Source: Arenibacter aquaticus
Lineage (GTDB): Bacteria > Bacteroidota > Bacteroidia > Flavobacteriales > Flavobacteriaceae
Direction of reading: 5' to 3'
Assembly (NCBI RefSeq): GCF_003957295.1
Contig: NZ_RQPJ01000021.1
Coordinates: forward strand, 728,210-792,209
Length of the DNA: 64,000 bases
Shown: one piece after another, positions 55,661 through 64,000 of the stretch
How the letters are laid out: each line of letters opens with the position of its first letter
Numbering within the stretch: the stretch's first letter is position 1
Position numbers and translations under genes: made by a program
Notes under the pieces: generated by a model
What the model was told of the DNA's origin: nothing
Databases searched by the model: none
The model's input: only the letters and a program-made list of their open reading frames with translations

Positions 55661-57079
55661 ATGATGAAGTTAAACAATTATCTAGCAATAGGTTTCATCC
55701 TAACAATAGTACTAAATGTATTTGGCCAGCCAAAAATCAACACCCAAACCAATTCTCACCCCCTAAAACCTAGAATTGTGGTACTTACCGATGTTTCAAC
55801 CTGGGAAACGGATGATAGTGAATCCTTGGTAAGGCTACTTGTGTATGCCGACATGTTTGAGATAGAAGGTTTAATCTACACTACGGGCTACAGTCTTGAT
55901 GAAACCCGTCCCAATTTCTTTCAGTTGATCTACAACGCCATTGATGCTTATGAAAAGGATTTACCAAATCTCAAAAAACGTTCGGGACAAATTGGTTTCA
56001 ACAAAGACGAATCCAAACAGAAAATTGGGTATTGGCCCACTGCAACATACTTACGGGAACGCAGCGCTATTGGTAGTACCAAAAGAGGGATCAAGGAATT
56101 GGGGAAAAACAACATTTCTGATGGCAGTAATTTGATCATTGAATTGGCGAATGAAGATGATGAACGCCCCTTATGGGTACTACTATGGGGTGGTGGCAAT
56201 ACACTGGCCCAGGCAATATGGCAAGTGAAACAAGAACAGAGCGCAGAAGATCTAAAGGCTTTTTTACACAAAATACATACTTATGCCATTACAGACCAAG
56301 ACAGGTCCTATAAAAAAAATACACCTTTTAACACTAGCTCCCAACAGTGGATGCGCAAGGAATTCCAAAATGATTTGATGTACCTCTGGGATGAATGCGC
56401 TTGGAAATTTCAAAACGGTACCGGAAAGGAAAATTGGGAAGAATATGCAGCACATATCCAAAGTCATGGAAACCTGGGTAAAGTGTATCCCAAATACAAA
56501 TATGGGGTAGAAGGTGATACCCCTTCCTTTTTACATCTAATGCCCAATGGTCTTAATAATCCAACCATTCCCGGTGAAGCGGGTTGGGGCGGTTATTTTG
56601 AATGGGGCAAGGGACCGGACAAGGTTACTTCTGCCTATACCAATTACCAGGGAGCGGCCAATGGTATTTGTAAAACATACGCATCCTACCTCTATCCGCA
56701 TATCTTTAGTGATTTTGTTGCTCGTATGGATTGGGCCCATACTGGAAAAGGGAATCGGAATCCCGTTGTTGTAATAAACGGTAAAAAGGGAATAGGCCCA
56801 ATTCACATTAAGAAGAAAAAAGGCAAAAAGATTAAACTTAATGCCTCCGCATCATGGGATCCCGAAAACGATGCGTTACACTTTAAGTGGTGGATACAGG
56901 AAGAAGCAGGCACCTACAAAGGCCCCATTATTATTGCCGATGAAAATGCCAATAAAATTACCTTTGACATACCTCATGATTCCCAAGGCAAAAATTTTCA
57001 TATCATATGTGAAGTAACAGATCAAGGAGAACCCAACCTAACCAGCTATAGGAGAATCATTGTTAATAGCCTAGAGTAA
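55661..57079 (+). CDS. secreted nucleoside-hydrolase-like protein (DUF1593/Sde0182 type)
   Basis: 472 residues with a signal peptide (about 1-23, LNVFGQPK). The nucleoside-hydrolase-like domain has VVLTDVSTWETDDSESLVRLLVY at the start, where the calcium-binding D-x-x-x-x-x-x-D-D is only partly kept. It continues with IEGLIYTTGYS and LWVLLWGGGNTLAQA. The C-terminal 120 residues form an Ig-like, PKD-like domain (LNASASWDPENDALHFKWW), as in the cellulose-binding Sde0182 protein. Role: cleavage or binding of a plant- or algal-derived glycan, inferred from the family. First gene of an operon divergent from the AraC gene. Confidence 0.85.
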   Translation: MMKLNNYLAIGFILTIVLNVFGQPKINTQTNSHPLKPRIVVLTDVSTWETDDSESLVRLLVYADMFEIEGLIYTTGYSLDETRPNFFQLIYNAIDAYEKDLPNLKKRSGQIGFNKDESKQKIGYWPTATYLRERSAIGSTKRGIKELGKNNISDGSNLIIELANEDDERPLWVLLWGGGNTLAQAIWQVKQEQSAEDLKAFLHKIHTYAITDQDRSYKKNTPFNTSSQQWMRKEFQNDLMYLWDECAWKFQNGTGKENWEEYAAHIQSHGNLGKVYPKYKYGVEGDTPSFLHLMPNGLNNPTIPGEAGWGGYFEWGKGPDKVTSAYTNYQGAANGICKTYASYLYPHIFSDFVARMDWAHTGKGNRNPVVVINGKKGIGPIHIKKKKGKKIKLNASASWDPENDALHFKWWIQEEAGTYKGPIIIADENANKITFDIPHDSQGKNFHIICEVTDQGEPNLTSYRRIIVNSLE

Positions 57080-57164
57080 AGCAGTAATTAAAATCCTAGA
57101 ACCAAAACACCACCAATAAGTTACACCTTGTTCCCCGTATGTGACATGCAAAAACAGTATCAAT

Positions 57165-58463
57165 ATGAAAAGAAAATTTTTTATGGTTTGGTTTTGCTTT
57201 ACCGTCATCACATTCTGGGCTCAGAACCCTGAAGCCGATAAACCTAGAATCTTAATTAGTACAGACATAGGTGGTACAGATCCTGATGACAATCAATCCA
57301 TGGCACACTTGCTTATGTACAGTGATTTGTTTAAGATTGAAGGTCTGGTCTCCTCCCCTTCCTATGGCAATGGGAGCAAGGAGGATATTTTAAAAATGAT
57401 TAGTTTATACGAAAAAGATTTCCCTACATTCCAGCAGTACAAGAGTGATTTGGCCAAGCCGGATTATTTGCGTTCCATAACCAAACAAGGACAATGGGGA
57501 AATGCGCCCTATAAGGGCTATAACACAACAACCCAAGGTTCGGATTGGATTGTTACATGTGCCAAAAGAAAAACCTCACAACCTCTATGGGTTCTTGTAT
57601 GGGGCGGCTTGGAAGACCTCGCGCAAGCCTTGCACGATGCACCCGAAATACATAGCAGGATAAAAGTGTATTGGATTGGAGGGCCAAACAAAAAGTGGAG
57701 CGCTAACAGCTATGCCTATATTGTGAAAAACTTCCCTGATCTTTGGTTTATAGAGGTTAATTCTAGTTACTATGGTTTCTTTTCAAATAACAGTGCCCTA
57801 GATACCATTAATAGTTCAAATTATTATGAACATCACATTGATGGGGCCGGACATTTAGGTAGGGATTTTAAAAATTACTACAATGGAGAAATAAAAATGG
57901 GGGACACTCCTTCCCTACTCTATTTAATGAAAGGGAATCCTGATGACCCAACCGGCGAAAGTTGGGGAGGTAGTTTTACTACATTGAAACGTAGTCCAAG
58001 AATAGTATACACTGGGACAACAACCATGAAAGATACGGTTGCATTTTGTTCTATCCTGGAATTTCATTTTAAAGGACCCAAATACAATATTCCGGTCGAT
58101 TCTATTTGTTTTTGGATGGAAGTCCCGTATGGGAAATCTGCTCAAAAATGGCCCGGATACTATCTTGGCAATGGAAACTATGCCATACGCTATATACCTA
58201 AAAAAGCGGAAACCCTAAAGTATAATTTCTCATCGCAAATACCCGAGATTGATGGGCTACACGGAACTATTGTAGTGGACAATCTCTGGCCGGGAAAAAA
58301 ACATAGTACGGATTATAAGTTAGGCAACAACTGGTTTACGGACCGATCAGAAAAAAACCTTTACGATGGAAGAATACAGGGTGGCAAAACAATTCTAAAA
58401 TGGAGGGATGAGGTATTAACAGACTGGGCAAAACGTTGGGATTGGCTTAAGAAAAAAGAATAA
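57165..58463 (+). CDS. second secreted nucleoside-hydrolase-like protein (DUF1593 type)
   Basis: 432 residues from the ATG at 57165; a GTG frame from 57141 adds only eight residues ahead of the signal peptide (FTVITFWAQN). It keeps the full metal-binding motif ISTDIGGTDPDDNQSMAHLL, in contrast to its neighbour, and has LWVLVWGGLEDLAQAL and IDGAGHLGRDFKNYY. The C-terminus ends in an Ig-like module (CFWMEVPYGKS). A diverged paralogue of the preceding gene, 85 bases downstream, same strand. Substrate unknown. Confidence 0.85.
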   Translation: MKRKFFMVWFCFTVITFWAQNPEADKPRILISTDIGGTDPDDNQSMAHLLMYSDLFKIEGLVSSPSYGNGSKEDILKMISLYEKDFPTFQQYKSDLAKPDYLRSITKQGQWGNAPYKGYNTTTQGSDWIVTCAKRKTSQPLWVLVWGGLEDLAQALHDAPEIHSRIKVYWIGGPNKKWSANSYAYIVKNFPDLWFIEVNSSYYGFFSNNSALDTINSSNYYEHHIDGAGHLGRDFKNYYNGEIKMGDTPSLLYLMKGNPDDPTGESWGGSFTTLKRSPRIVYTGTTTMKDTVAFCSILEFHFKGPKYNIPVDSICFWMEVPYGKSAQKWPGYYLGNGNYAIRYIPKKAETLKYNFSSQIPEIDGLHGTIVVDNLWPGKKHSTDYKLGNNWFTDRSEKNLYDGRIQGGKTILKWRDEVLTDWAKRWDWLKKKE

Positions 58464-58721
58464 ACCACCACTATTCAGATCCGCGTAAATATAATTTTAA
58501 CCAACAATACAACCCTACTCCACTTTACCCACAACTAAGCCTCTAAGGTAATATAGAACATCTTCCCATCAATTTATACAACAATAGGACCTCTACTGTT
58601 CAAAAGAATTTTATTTGTTCATTAAAAAGACACATCTTTGGAGCCACAAACATTTTTTTAGCGCTCCGATATAACAAATAACGATCGGGAAAAAATAAAT
58701 TTCCTATTTGTAAAGATAGTA

Positions 58722-61289
58722 ATGACAAAACATTTATTGTACCTATTCGTCCTTGTCCTGACTTGTATTTCCTGTTCCCAGGCCTCAAAAAAATCGACCA
58801 CTCTCAACGATACTGGAGTTCCTTTAAAAATGGCAGAATACAGGAGCCAACAAATACAAGATGTTGTTTATCACTTATGGTTTAACATTCCCAAGGAAAA
58901 AGAACTGCCCATAACATCCAAACTAGTTTTAAAGGCCAACATAAATGATCTTTCCCATCCCCTATATCTGGATTTTAAAGAGGATTTGTCATCCATTCAA
59001 AAAATCATAGTGGACCAAAAAACAATCCCTATTACATTTGAAAAGGAACATATTATCATACCTAGTGCATCATTGGAACTGGGGACAAACACCATAGAAA
59101 TTGAATTTATAGCTGGTGAACTATCTTTAAATAGAAACAGTGATTACCTCTACACCTTATTGGTTCCAGATAGGGCTAGGACCCTTTTCCCTTGTTTTGA
59201 CCAGCCCAATATTAAAGCTAAATACAACCTAACCATAATAGCTCCCAAAAATTGGAAAGTACTAGCTGGGGCTTCAGTAGAAAAAGAAGAAACTAATGGC
59301 GAAACCACTACTTATCAATTTAGGGAAACCGATAAAATGAGCACTTATTTGTTCTCTTTTGTAGCAGGGGAGTTTAATGCCACCCTCTCTTCTTCCTCTA
59401 ATAATTCTATGAATTTACTGTACAGGGAAAGCAATGAAGAAAAACTGAATGCCAGTACGGAAGCCATTTTTAAATTACATCAATCTTCTTCCAACTTTCT
59501 GGAAGCTTATACCCAATTCAACTTTCCTTTTCAAAAATTTGATTTTGTAACCATTCCAGGATTTCAATATGGTGGAATGGAACATATTGGAGCCATACAG
59601 TATAGGGAGTCCAGTTTATTTTTAGACAGCAGTGCTACCCGTTCCCAGGAACTGTCCAGGGCAAAACTTATTGCCCATGAAACGGCCCATATGTGGTTTG
59701 GAAACCTAGTTACCATGCAATGGTTCAATGATGTTTGGATGAAGGAAGTATTTGCCAACTTTATGGCCGATAAGATCGTGAATCCTGCTTTTACCGATAT
59801 TAATCACGACCTGCAATTTTTAAGCTCTCACTACCCAAGGGCCTATAGCGTAGACCGAACAAGGGGAACCAATCCCATTCGTCAAAAATTGGAAAACCTT
59901 AATAATGCAGGATCCCTTTACGGAAGTATCATCTATGATAAAGCACCAATAGTCATGCGGCAATTGGAACTTACATTAGGGGAAACCAGCTTTAGAGAAG
60001 GTATAAGGGAATACATCGCAACTTTTGCCTATAAGAATGCGGATTGGAACGATTTGGTTGCCATTCTCGATAAAAAAATAGACTTGGATTTAAAACGTTG
60101 GAGCGAGGTATGGGTCAACTCTACAGGAAGGCCGGTGTTTTCTGAGGAAATTAAATACGATAATGCCCAGAGAATAAAAGAATTTACCCTAACACAAAAA
60201 GCAGAGGATGGATCAGCGAAGTTTTGGCCACAGTCTTTTGATATTCAACTCGTCTATCCCGATAGTATTACTAGCATTGCTGTATTATCCGATACCCCTA
60301 GTATTAAAATAAATGAAGTATTAGGTGCACCTAAACCCCTTTATGTTTTGTATAACACCAATGGGTACGGATATGGCCTCTTTCCAACAAATGAGATGGT
60401 TGCGACACATAGCGCCGCTATAGAAGAAGAAGTTTCCAGAGCACATTCCTACTTAAATATCTATGAGAATACCCTAAACGGAACAATTGCAATTACTTCT
60501 GCAATAGACAACATTAAAATGGGGGTTTCAACGGAGTCCAATGAACTAATATTAAGAATGCTTTCAGGACAAATGTCCAACCTTTTTTGGAATTACCTAA
60601 CGGACAAACAAAGAACCCAATACCAAGAAGCTTTAGAGGAATTATTATATCACAGACTACGGCAACCCGAGAGCAAGAACATTAAAAAGACTCTTTATAA
60701 GATGTATAGATCCATTGCCTATTCGCAGTCCGGAATAGACCGTCTATATCGCATTTGGAACAAAGAAGAAACTATAGAAAATCTTGTTTTAAACAAGGAC
60801 AATTATAGCAGTTTGGCACAACAATTAGCATTATTTGGGCATCCAAAAGCAAAAGATATTTTGGCAAAAGCAAAATCAGGGATTAGCAACCCTGACAAAT
60901 TGGAACGCTTTAAGTTTTTGGAACCTACGCTGAATTCGGACCCAGCTGTGCGAACGGCTTTCTTTAAATCGTTTAAAGATCCCAAGAACAGGGAAAAAGA
61001 AAATTGGGTACAAACGGCATGCTCCTTTATACATCATCCTTTACATCAAAAAGAAGGAATCAAATCTGTAGGCATAAGTCTTGAACTTTTAGAAGAAATA
61101 CAAAGAACAGGAGACATATTTTTCCCCTTGGGATGGTTAAGTAGCACCATAGGCAAGTATACCTCCAAGGAGGCCTATGATATGGTCCAAAACTATATAG
61201 CCTCCCATCCGGAGCTGGATGAAAATCTTATGAAAAAATTGTTGCAGGCTACGGACAATCTATATAGAAGGCAAAACAAGAATATTTAG
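58722..61289 (+). CDS. M1-family metallo-aminopeptidase lipoprotein
   Basis: 855 residues with a lipoprotein signal (LTCISC, Cys18). N-terminal beta domain; substrate-binding strand GFQYGGMEHIGAIQYR (GGMEH in place of the usual GAMEN). Zinc site H319-E-T-A-H323 with the second Glu at E342 in WMKEVFANF, 18 residues between, exactly the M1 spacing. A long helical C-terminal domain follows. It removes N-terminal residues from peptides in the periplasm or on the outer membrane. Monocistronic: the next gene begins 240 bases downstream. Confidence 0.92.
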   Translation: MTKHLLYLFVLVLTCISCSQASKKSTTLNDTGVPLKMAEYRSQQIQDVVYHLWFNIPKEKELPITSKLVLKANINDLSHPLYLDFKEDLSSIQKIIVDQKTIPITFEKEHIIIPSASLELGTNTIEIEFIAGELSLNRNSDYLYTLLVPDRARTLFPCFDQPNIKAKYNLTIIAPKNWKVLAGASVEKEETNGETTTYQFRETDKMSTYLFSFVAGEFNATLSSSSNNSMNLLYRESNEEKLNASTEAIFKLHQSSSNFLEAYTQFNFPFQKFDFVTIPGFQYGGMEHIGAIQYRESSLFLDSSATRSQELSRAKLIAHETAHMWFGNLVTMQWFNDVWMKEVFANFMADKIVNPAFTDINHDLQFLSSHYPRAYSVDRTRGTNPIRQKLENLNNAGSLYGSIIYDKAPIVMRQLELTLGETSFREGIREYIATFAYKNADWNDLVAILDKKIDLDLKRWSEVWVNSTGRPVFSEEIKYDNAQRIKEFTLTQKAEDGSAKFWPQSFDIQLVYPDSITSIAVLSDTPSIKINEVLGAPKPLYVLYNTNGYGYGLFPTNEMVATHSAAIEEEVSRAHSYLNIYENTLNGTIAITSAIDNIKMGVSTESNELILRMLSGQMSNLFWNYLTDKQRTQYQEALEELLYHRLRQPESKNIKKTLYKMYRSIAYSQSGIDRLYRIWNKEETIENLVLNKDNYSSLAQQLALFGHPKAKDILAKAKSGISNPDKLERFKFLEPTLNSDPAVRTAFFKSFKDPKNREKENWVQTACSFIHHPLHQKEGIKSVGISLELLEEIQRTGDIFFPLGWLSSTIGKYTSKEAYDMVQNYIASHPELDENLMKKLLQATDNLYRRQNKNI

Positions 61290-61528
61290 AATTAAAAATT
61301 TCCTTACTTATTTTTAATAATAGTCACTAAAATATAAGCTGAACTGCCATAACCGAATAAATTTAACCAACGGTTCAGAATGCCATAAAAATGCCCTGCT
61401 TAGCTAAAAGATAGGCATGTATACCGCTCCAATACGTAGGTATTTGGTAAATTAGGGGCCTAAATAACAAAAACAATAATTATCCACTCTTTCACAAAAT
61501 CAGCAACAATTATATAATTTAATATCTT

Positions 61529-63493
61529 TTGATGATCCAAAAAAGAATATTCTCTGCCCTGTTTATATTGGTGCTTGGCCAACAAATCTATTCCCAAGAC
61601 TTCCTAATTAAATCCCCTGATGAGAACATAAAACTTCAGGTAAATATTGATGAAGGCATCGGCTGGTCTGCATTCCTTAATGAAGAAGTGGTACTAAACA
61701 ATGTAGGTGTAGGAATGGATTTCTCTAACGGTCAGGATTTTGGAGACAACCCTAAGGTAAAAGCACATAGGATTAAAGATTATACGTCTACTATTTATCC
61801 TGCGGTTTCCCATAAAGATGCCGAGATCAAGGATGAATTTACCGAACTTTCCATAACATTCAAAGGAAACTATATACTTAATTTCAGAGCTTATAATGAC
61901 GGAGTGGCCTACCAATTTATAGATATGGGCAGGGCGTCACGTAATGTAAAATCGGAACGGCTGTCCTTTACTTTTCCTGAGGGATCACGCAGTCTTTTCC
62001 CTGAAGAAAAAAGTATGTATTCCCATAATGAACGTAGTTATATTGACAAATTGCTTCCTGAAATTTCATCAGAGGAATTTTGCAGTCTCCCGGTATTATT
62101 TGTTACCGAAAATGCCAATGTATTGTTTACCGAAACAGCTCTTCATGATTACCCGGCTATGTTTGTGCGGGGTAATGGGAACACTACCATGGATGCTATA
62201 TTTCCAAAACTTGTTCTGGAAGCAGTTGATAACGAAAAAAATTCCCCTGACCGCAATCAGACTATTACCAAGGAAGCCGATTATATAGCGGAAACAACAG
62301 GAAAAAGGTCCTATCCTTGGCGGGTCTTCATGATCAGTGATGACGATAGAACTTTTGTAGAGAGCAATTTAACCTATCAATTGGCAAAACCATCGGTTAT
62401 TGAAAATACGGACTGGATAAAGCCTGGTAAGGTAGCCTGGGATTGGTATAATGCCAATAATATCTATGGGGTCGATTTTAAATCGGGACTAAACACCGCT
62501 ACCTACAAATACTATATAGATTTTGCATCTTCCAACAACATAGAATATGTAATACTGGATGAAGGGTGGACCAAATCCACCACAGAAATCCTCGATTTCA
62601 ATCCGGATATAGATGTACCGGAATTGATCAGGTATGGAAAAGAAAAAGGGGTGGATATTATTCTTTGGACCCTATGGAAACCCCTACAAGAAAACCTTGT
62701 TGAAATCCTTGAAACCTATAAAAGCTGGGGAGCAAAAGGAATTAAGATCGATTTTATACAGCGTAGCGACCAATATGTGGTGAACTCCTATGAGGAAATA
62801 GCAAAAGAATGCGCTAGGTTGGAATTGTTGGTAGATTTTCATGGTTCTTTTAAACCTTCTGGCTTAAGACGTATGTATCCCAATGTGATAAACTATGAAG
62901 GTGTAAAGGGTAGCGAAAACAATAAATGGAGCAAGGATATTACTCCAGAGCACAATGTGACCATTCCCTTTATCCGAATGGCCGCAGGTCCCATGGATTA
63001 TACCCCAGGTGCCATGAGCAATAAACAAAGAGCAAATTTCGGCATTAGCGGCAAGCGACCTATGAGTATGGGCACCCGCGCACATCAGGTGGCCATGTAC
63101 GTGGTGTACGAAGCCCCCTTACAAATGCTATGCGAATCGCCGTCAAGGTATTACCAGGAACAGGAGACCGTGGATTTCATTACACAAATTCCAACAATAT
63201 GGGATGAAACCATTGTGCTACATGGGGCTGTAGGCGATTATATTGCGGTTGCCAGAAGAAAGGGAGATAGCTGGTATATTGGAGCCATGACCGATTGGAC
63301 TAAAAGAAGTTTGGAACTGGACCTCTCCTTTTTGGCAGAGGGGGATTTTAAAATGAATGTTTTCAGGGATGGCATCAATGCAAACCGATATGCCGAGGAT
63401 TATAAGGTAGAGAATTTGCAGGTTGACAAAAATTCGAAAATAACGGCACAGATGGCAGCTGGTGGAGGCTGGGTAGCAATTATTTCCAAATAA
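61529..63493 (+). CDS. glycoside hydrolase family 97 enzyme
   Basis: 654 residues with a signal peptide (about 1-22, IYSQDF). The N-terminal beta-super-sandwich is followed by a TIM barrel with WDWYNANNIYGVDF, VILDEGWTKSTTEI, GAKGIKIDFIQRSD (Asp408), LLVDFHGSFKPSGLRR, VINYEGVKGSE and FTQ-type ends. This is the GH97 family (alpha-glucosidases and alpha-galactosidases that use calcium). The Asp in KIDF occupies the position of the nucleophile of retaining alpha-galactosidases, but the subtype is not certain. It acts in the periplasm on oligosaccharides imported by a SusCD pair. Confidence 0.9.
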   Translation: MMIQKRIFSALFILVLGQQIYSQDFLIKSPDENIKLQVNIDEGIGWSAFLNEEVVLNNVGVGMDFSNGQDFGDNPKVKAHRIKDYTSTIYPAVSHKDAEIKDEFTELSITFKGNYILNFRAYNDGVAYQFIDMGRASRNVKSERLSFTFPEGSRSLFPEEKSMYSHNERSYIDKLLPEISSEEFCSLPVLFVTENANVLFTETALHDYPAMFVRGNGNTTMDAIFPKLVLEAVDNEKNSPDRNQTITKEADYIAETTGKRSYPWRVFMISDDDRTFVESNLTYQLAKPSVIENTDWIKPGKVAWDWYNANNIYGVDFKSGLNTATYKYYIDFASSNNIEYVILDEGWTKSTTEILDFNPDIDVPELIRYGKEKGVDIILWTLWKPLQENLVEILETYKSWGAKGIKIDFIQRSDQYVVNSYEEIAKECARLELLVDFHGSFKPSGLRRMYPNVINYEGVKGSENNKWSKDITPEHNVTIPFIRMAAGPMDYTPGAMSNKQRANFGISGKRPMSMGTRAHQVAMYVVYEAPLQMLCESPSRYYQEQETVDFITQIPTIWDETIVLHGAVGDYIAVARRKGDSWYIGAMTDWTKRSLELDLSFLAEGDFKMNVFRDGINANRYAEDYKVENLQVDKNSKITAQMAAGGGWVAIISK

Positions 63494-63657
63494 GAGCCAG
63501 ATGAATAAAAACGATATGGCTTCCTCTAAAGATTCTTTGAATAATAAACCAAACAAACGGCATCTGATTTTGAAAGATTTATGTTTTTAATCCAATGGCG
63601 CAGTAAAGCAAAAACCTTTGGCCAAAAAAACACTATTTAATAAAACGTACACCTCAA

Positions 63658-64000
63658 ATGAATAAAAGATATTCTACCTATTATCTTCTCTTTCTTGCTT
63701 TTATAAGCGTGGTTGCTTGTAAAAGTCCCAAGAAAGAAACAAAAAAACCAAATATACTTTTTGTATCCATAGATGACCTAAGGCCTACATTGGGAGCGTA
63801 TGGTGATACCATAGCCATTACACCAAATATGGACCAGTTTGCGGCAGAAGGAATGACCTTTAGACAGACTTTTACCCAGGTAGCCGTATGTGCCCCTTCA
63901 AGGGCTAGTTTAATGACAGGATTAAGACCAGATTCAACCCGTGTTTGGCACCTTGGTGACAAGTTCCGCGACATACACCCCAATACGGTTACCATGCCGC
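63658..64000 (+). CDS. S1-family sulfatase, 5' part (runs off the window)
   Basis: 114 codons from the ATG at 63658, open to the window end. Lipobox SVVAC (Cys21), metal-binding PNILFVSIDDLRP, and the formylglycine motif C78-A-P-S-R in QVAVCAPSRASLMTG, followed by LRPDSTRVWHLGDKFRD. The Leu-Arg-Pro-Asp and Phe-Arg pattern is typical of iduronate-2-sulfatase-like S1 enzymes. It starts 165 bases after the GH97 gene on the same strand and probably shares its role in breaking down a sulfated glycan. Confidence 0.9.
   Translation, partial: MNKRYSTYYLLFLAFISVVACKSPKKETKKPNILFVSIDDLRPTLGAYGDTIAITPNMDQFAAEGMTFRQTFTQVAVCAPSRASLMTGLRPDSTRVWHLGDKFRDIHPNTVTMP

Overview
The window looks like chromosomal DNA from a free-living, probably marine member of the Bacteroidota (class Flavobacteriia). 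The base composition is AT-rich. It carries two SusC/SusD outer-membrane import systems, each with an ECF sigma factor and a FecR anti-sigma factor, a type IX secretion (T9SS) sorting domain, many short-signal lipoproteins, and several matches to the Bacteroidota -7 promoter element TAnnTTTG. No phage, plasmid, CRISPR array, rRNA or intact tRNA was seen. The species cannot be named from the sequence alone.

Layout. 1-5.3 kb: end of an unknown gene, a large T9SS-exported protein split by a frameshift, and two surface lipoproteins. 5.4-14 kb (minus strand): a regulated uptake locus with a Tat-exported phosphoesterase, FecR, SusC with STN domain, SusD, and the ECF sigma factor at the far 3' end. 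14-15.5 kb: a decayed stretch with remnants of an alkaline-phosphatase-superfamily gene and of a phosphonatase-like HAD hydrolase, then a tRNA-Met-like 3' fragment. 15.5-24.4 kb: a pair of DUF3592 membrane proteins, aspartate dehydrogenase, a DinB-like protein, a SASA/CE6-type esterase, a thioredoxin-fold peroxiredoxin-like protein, an FG-GAP protein beside broken cytochrome and FG-GAP remnants, and a tRNA-dihydrouridine synthase. 25-35 kb: a second SusCD locus (two discoidin-like surface lipoproteins, SusD, SusC, FecR, divergent ECF sigma). 35-46 kb: a PqqB-like lipoprotein, two sulfatases, a three-module MBL/YHYH/EF-hand protein, a CPA2 antiporter and a universal stress protein. 45.8-52.4 kb: a repeat-rich stretch with palindromic dispersed repeats and three broken small genes (DUF6624, DUF1330-like, DUF1801-like) around a phosphoesterase, an alpha/beta hydrolase, a stress protein and a methyltransferase. 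52.4-64 kb: DUF2200, a beta-helix protein, an AraC regulator divergent from two nucleoside-hydrolase-like secreted proteins, an M1 peptidase, a GH97 glycosidase and the start of a third sulfatase.

How it fits together. Most intact genes act outside the cytoplasm and serve scavenging of complex substrates. SusCD pairs take up oligomers under FecR/sigma control, while sulfatases, a carbohydrate esterase, GH97, a beta-helix protein and Sde0182-like proteins attack sulfated or acetylated polysaccharides. The first SusCD locus, with its phosphoesterase and the neighbouring phosphatase and phosphonatase-like remnants, may instead serve organophosphate or phosphonate scavenging; this is inference. 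The most unusual signals are the decayed gene remnants, the short/long palindromic repeat family sitting exactly at broken genes, and the MBL-YHYH-EF-hand fusion. No convincing new defence or mobile system was found.
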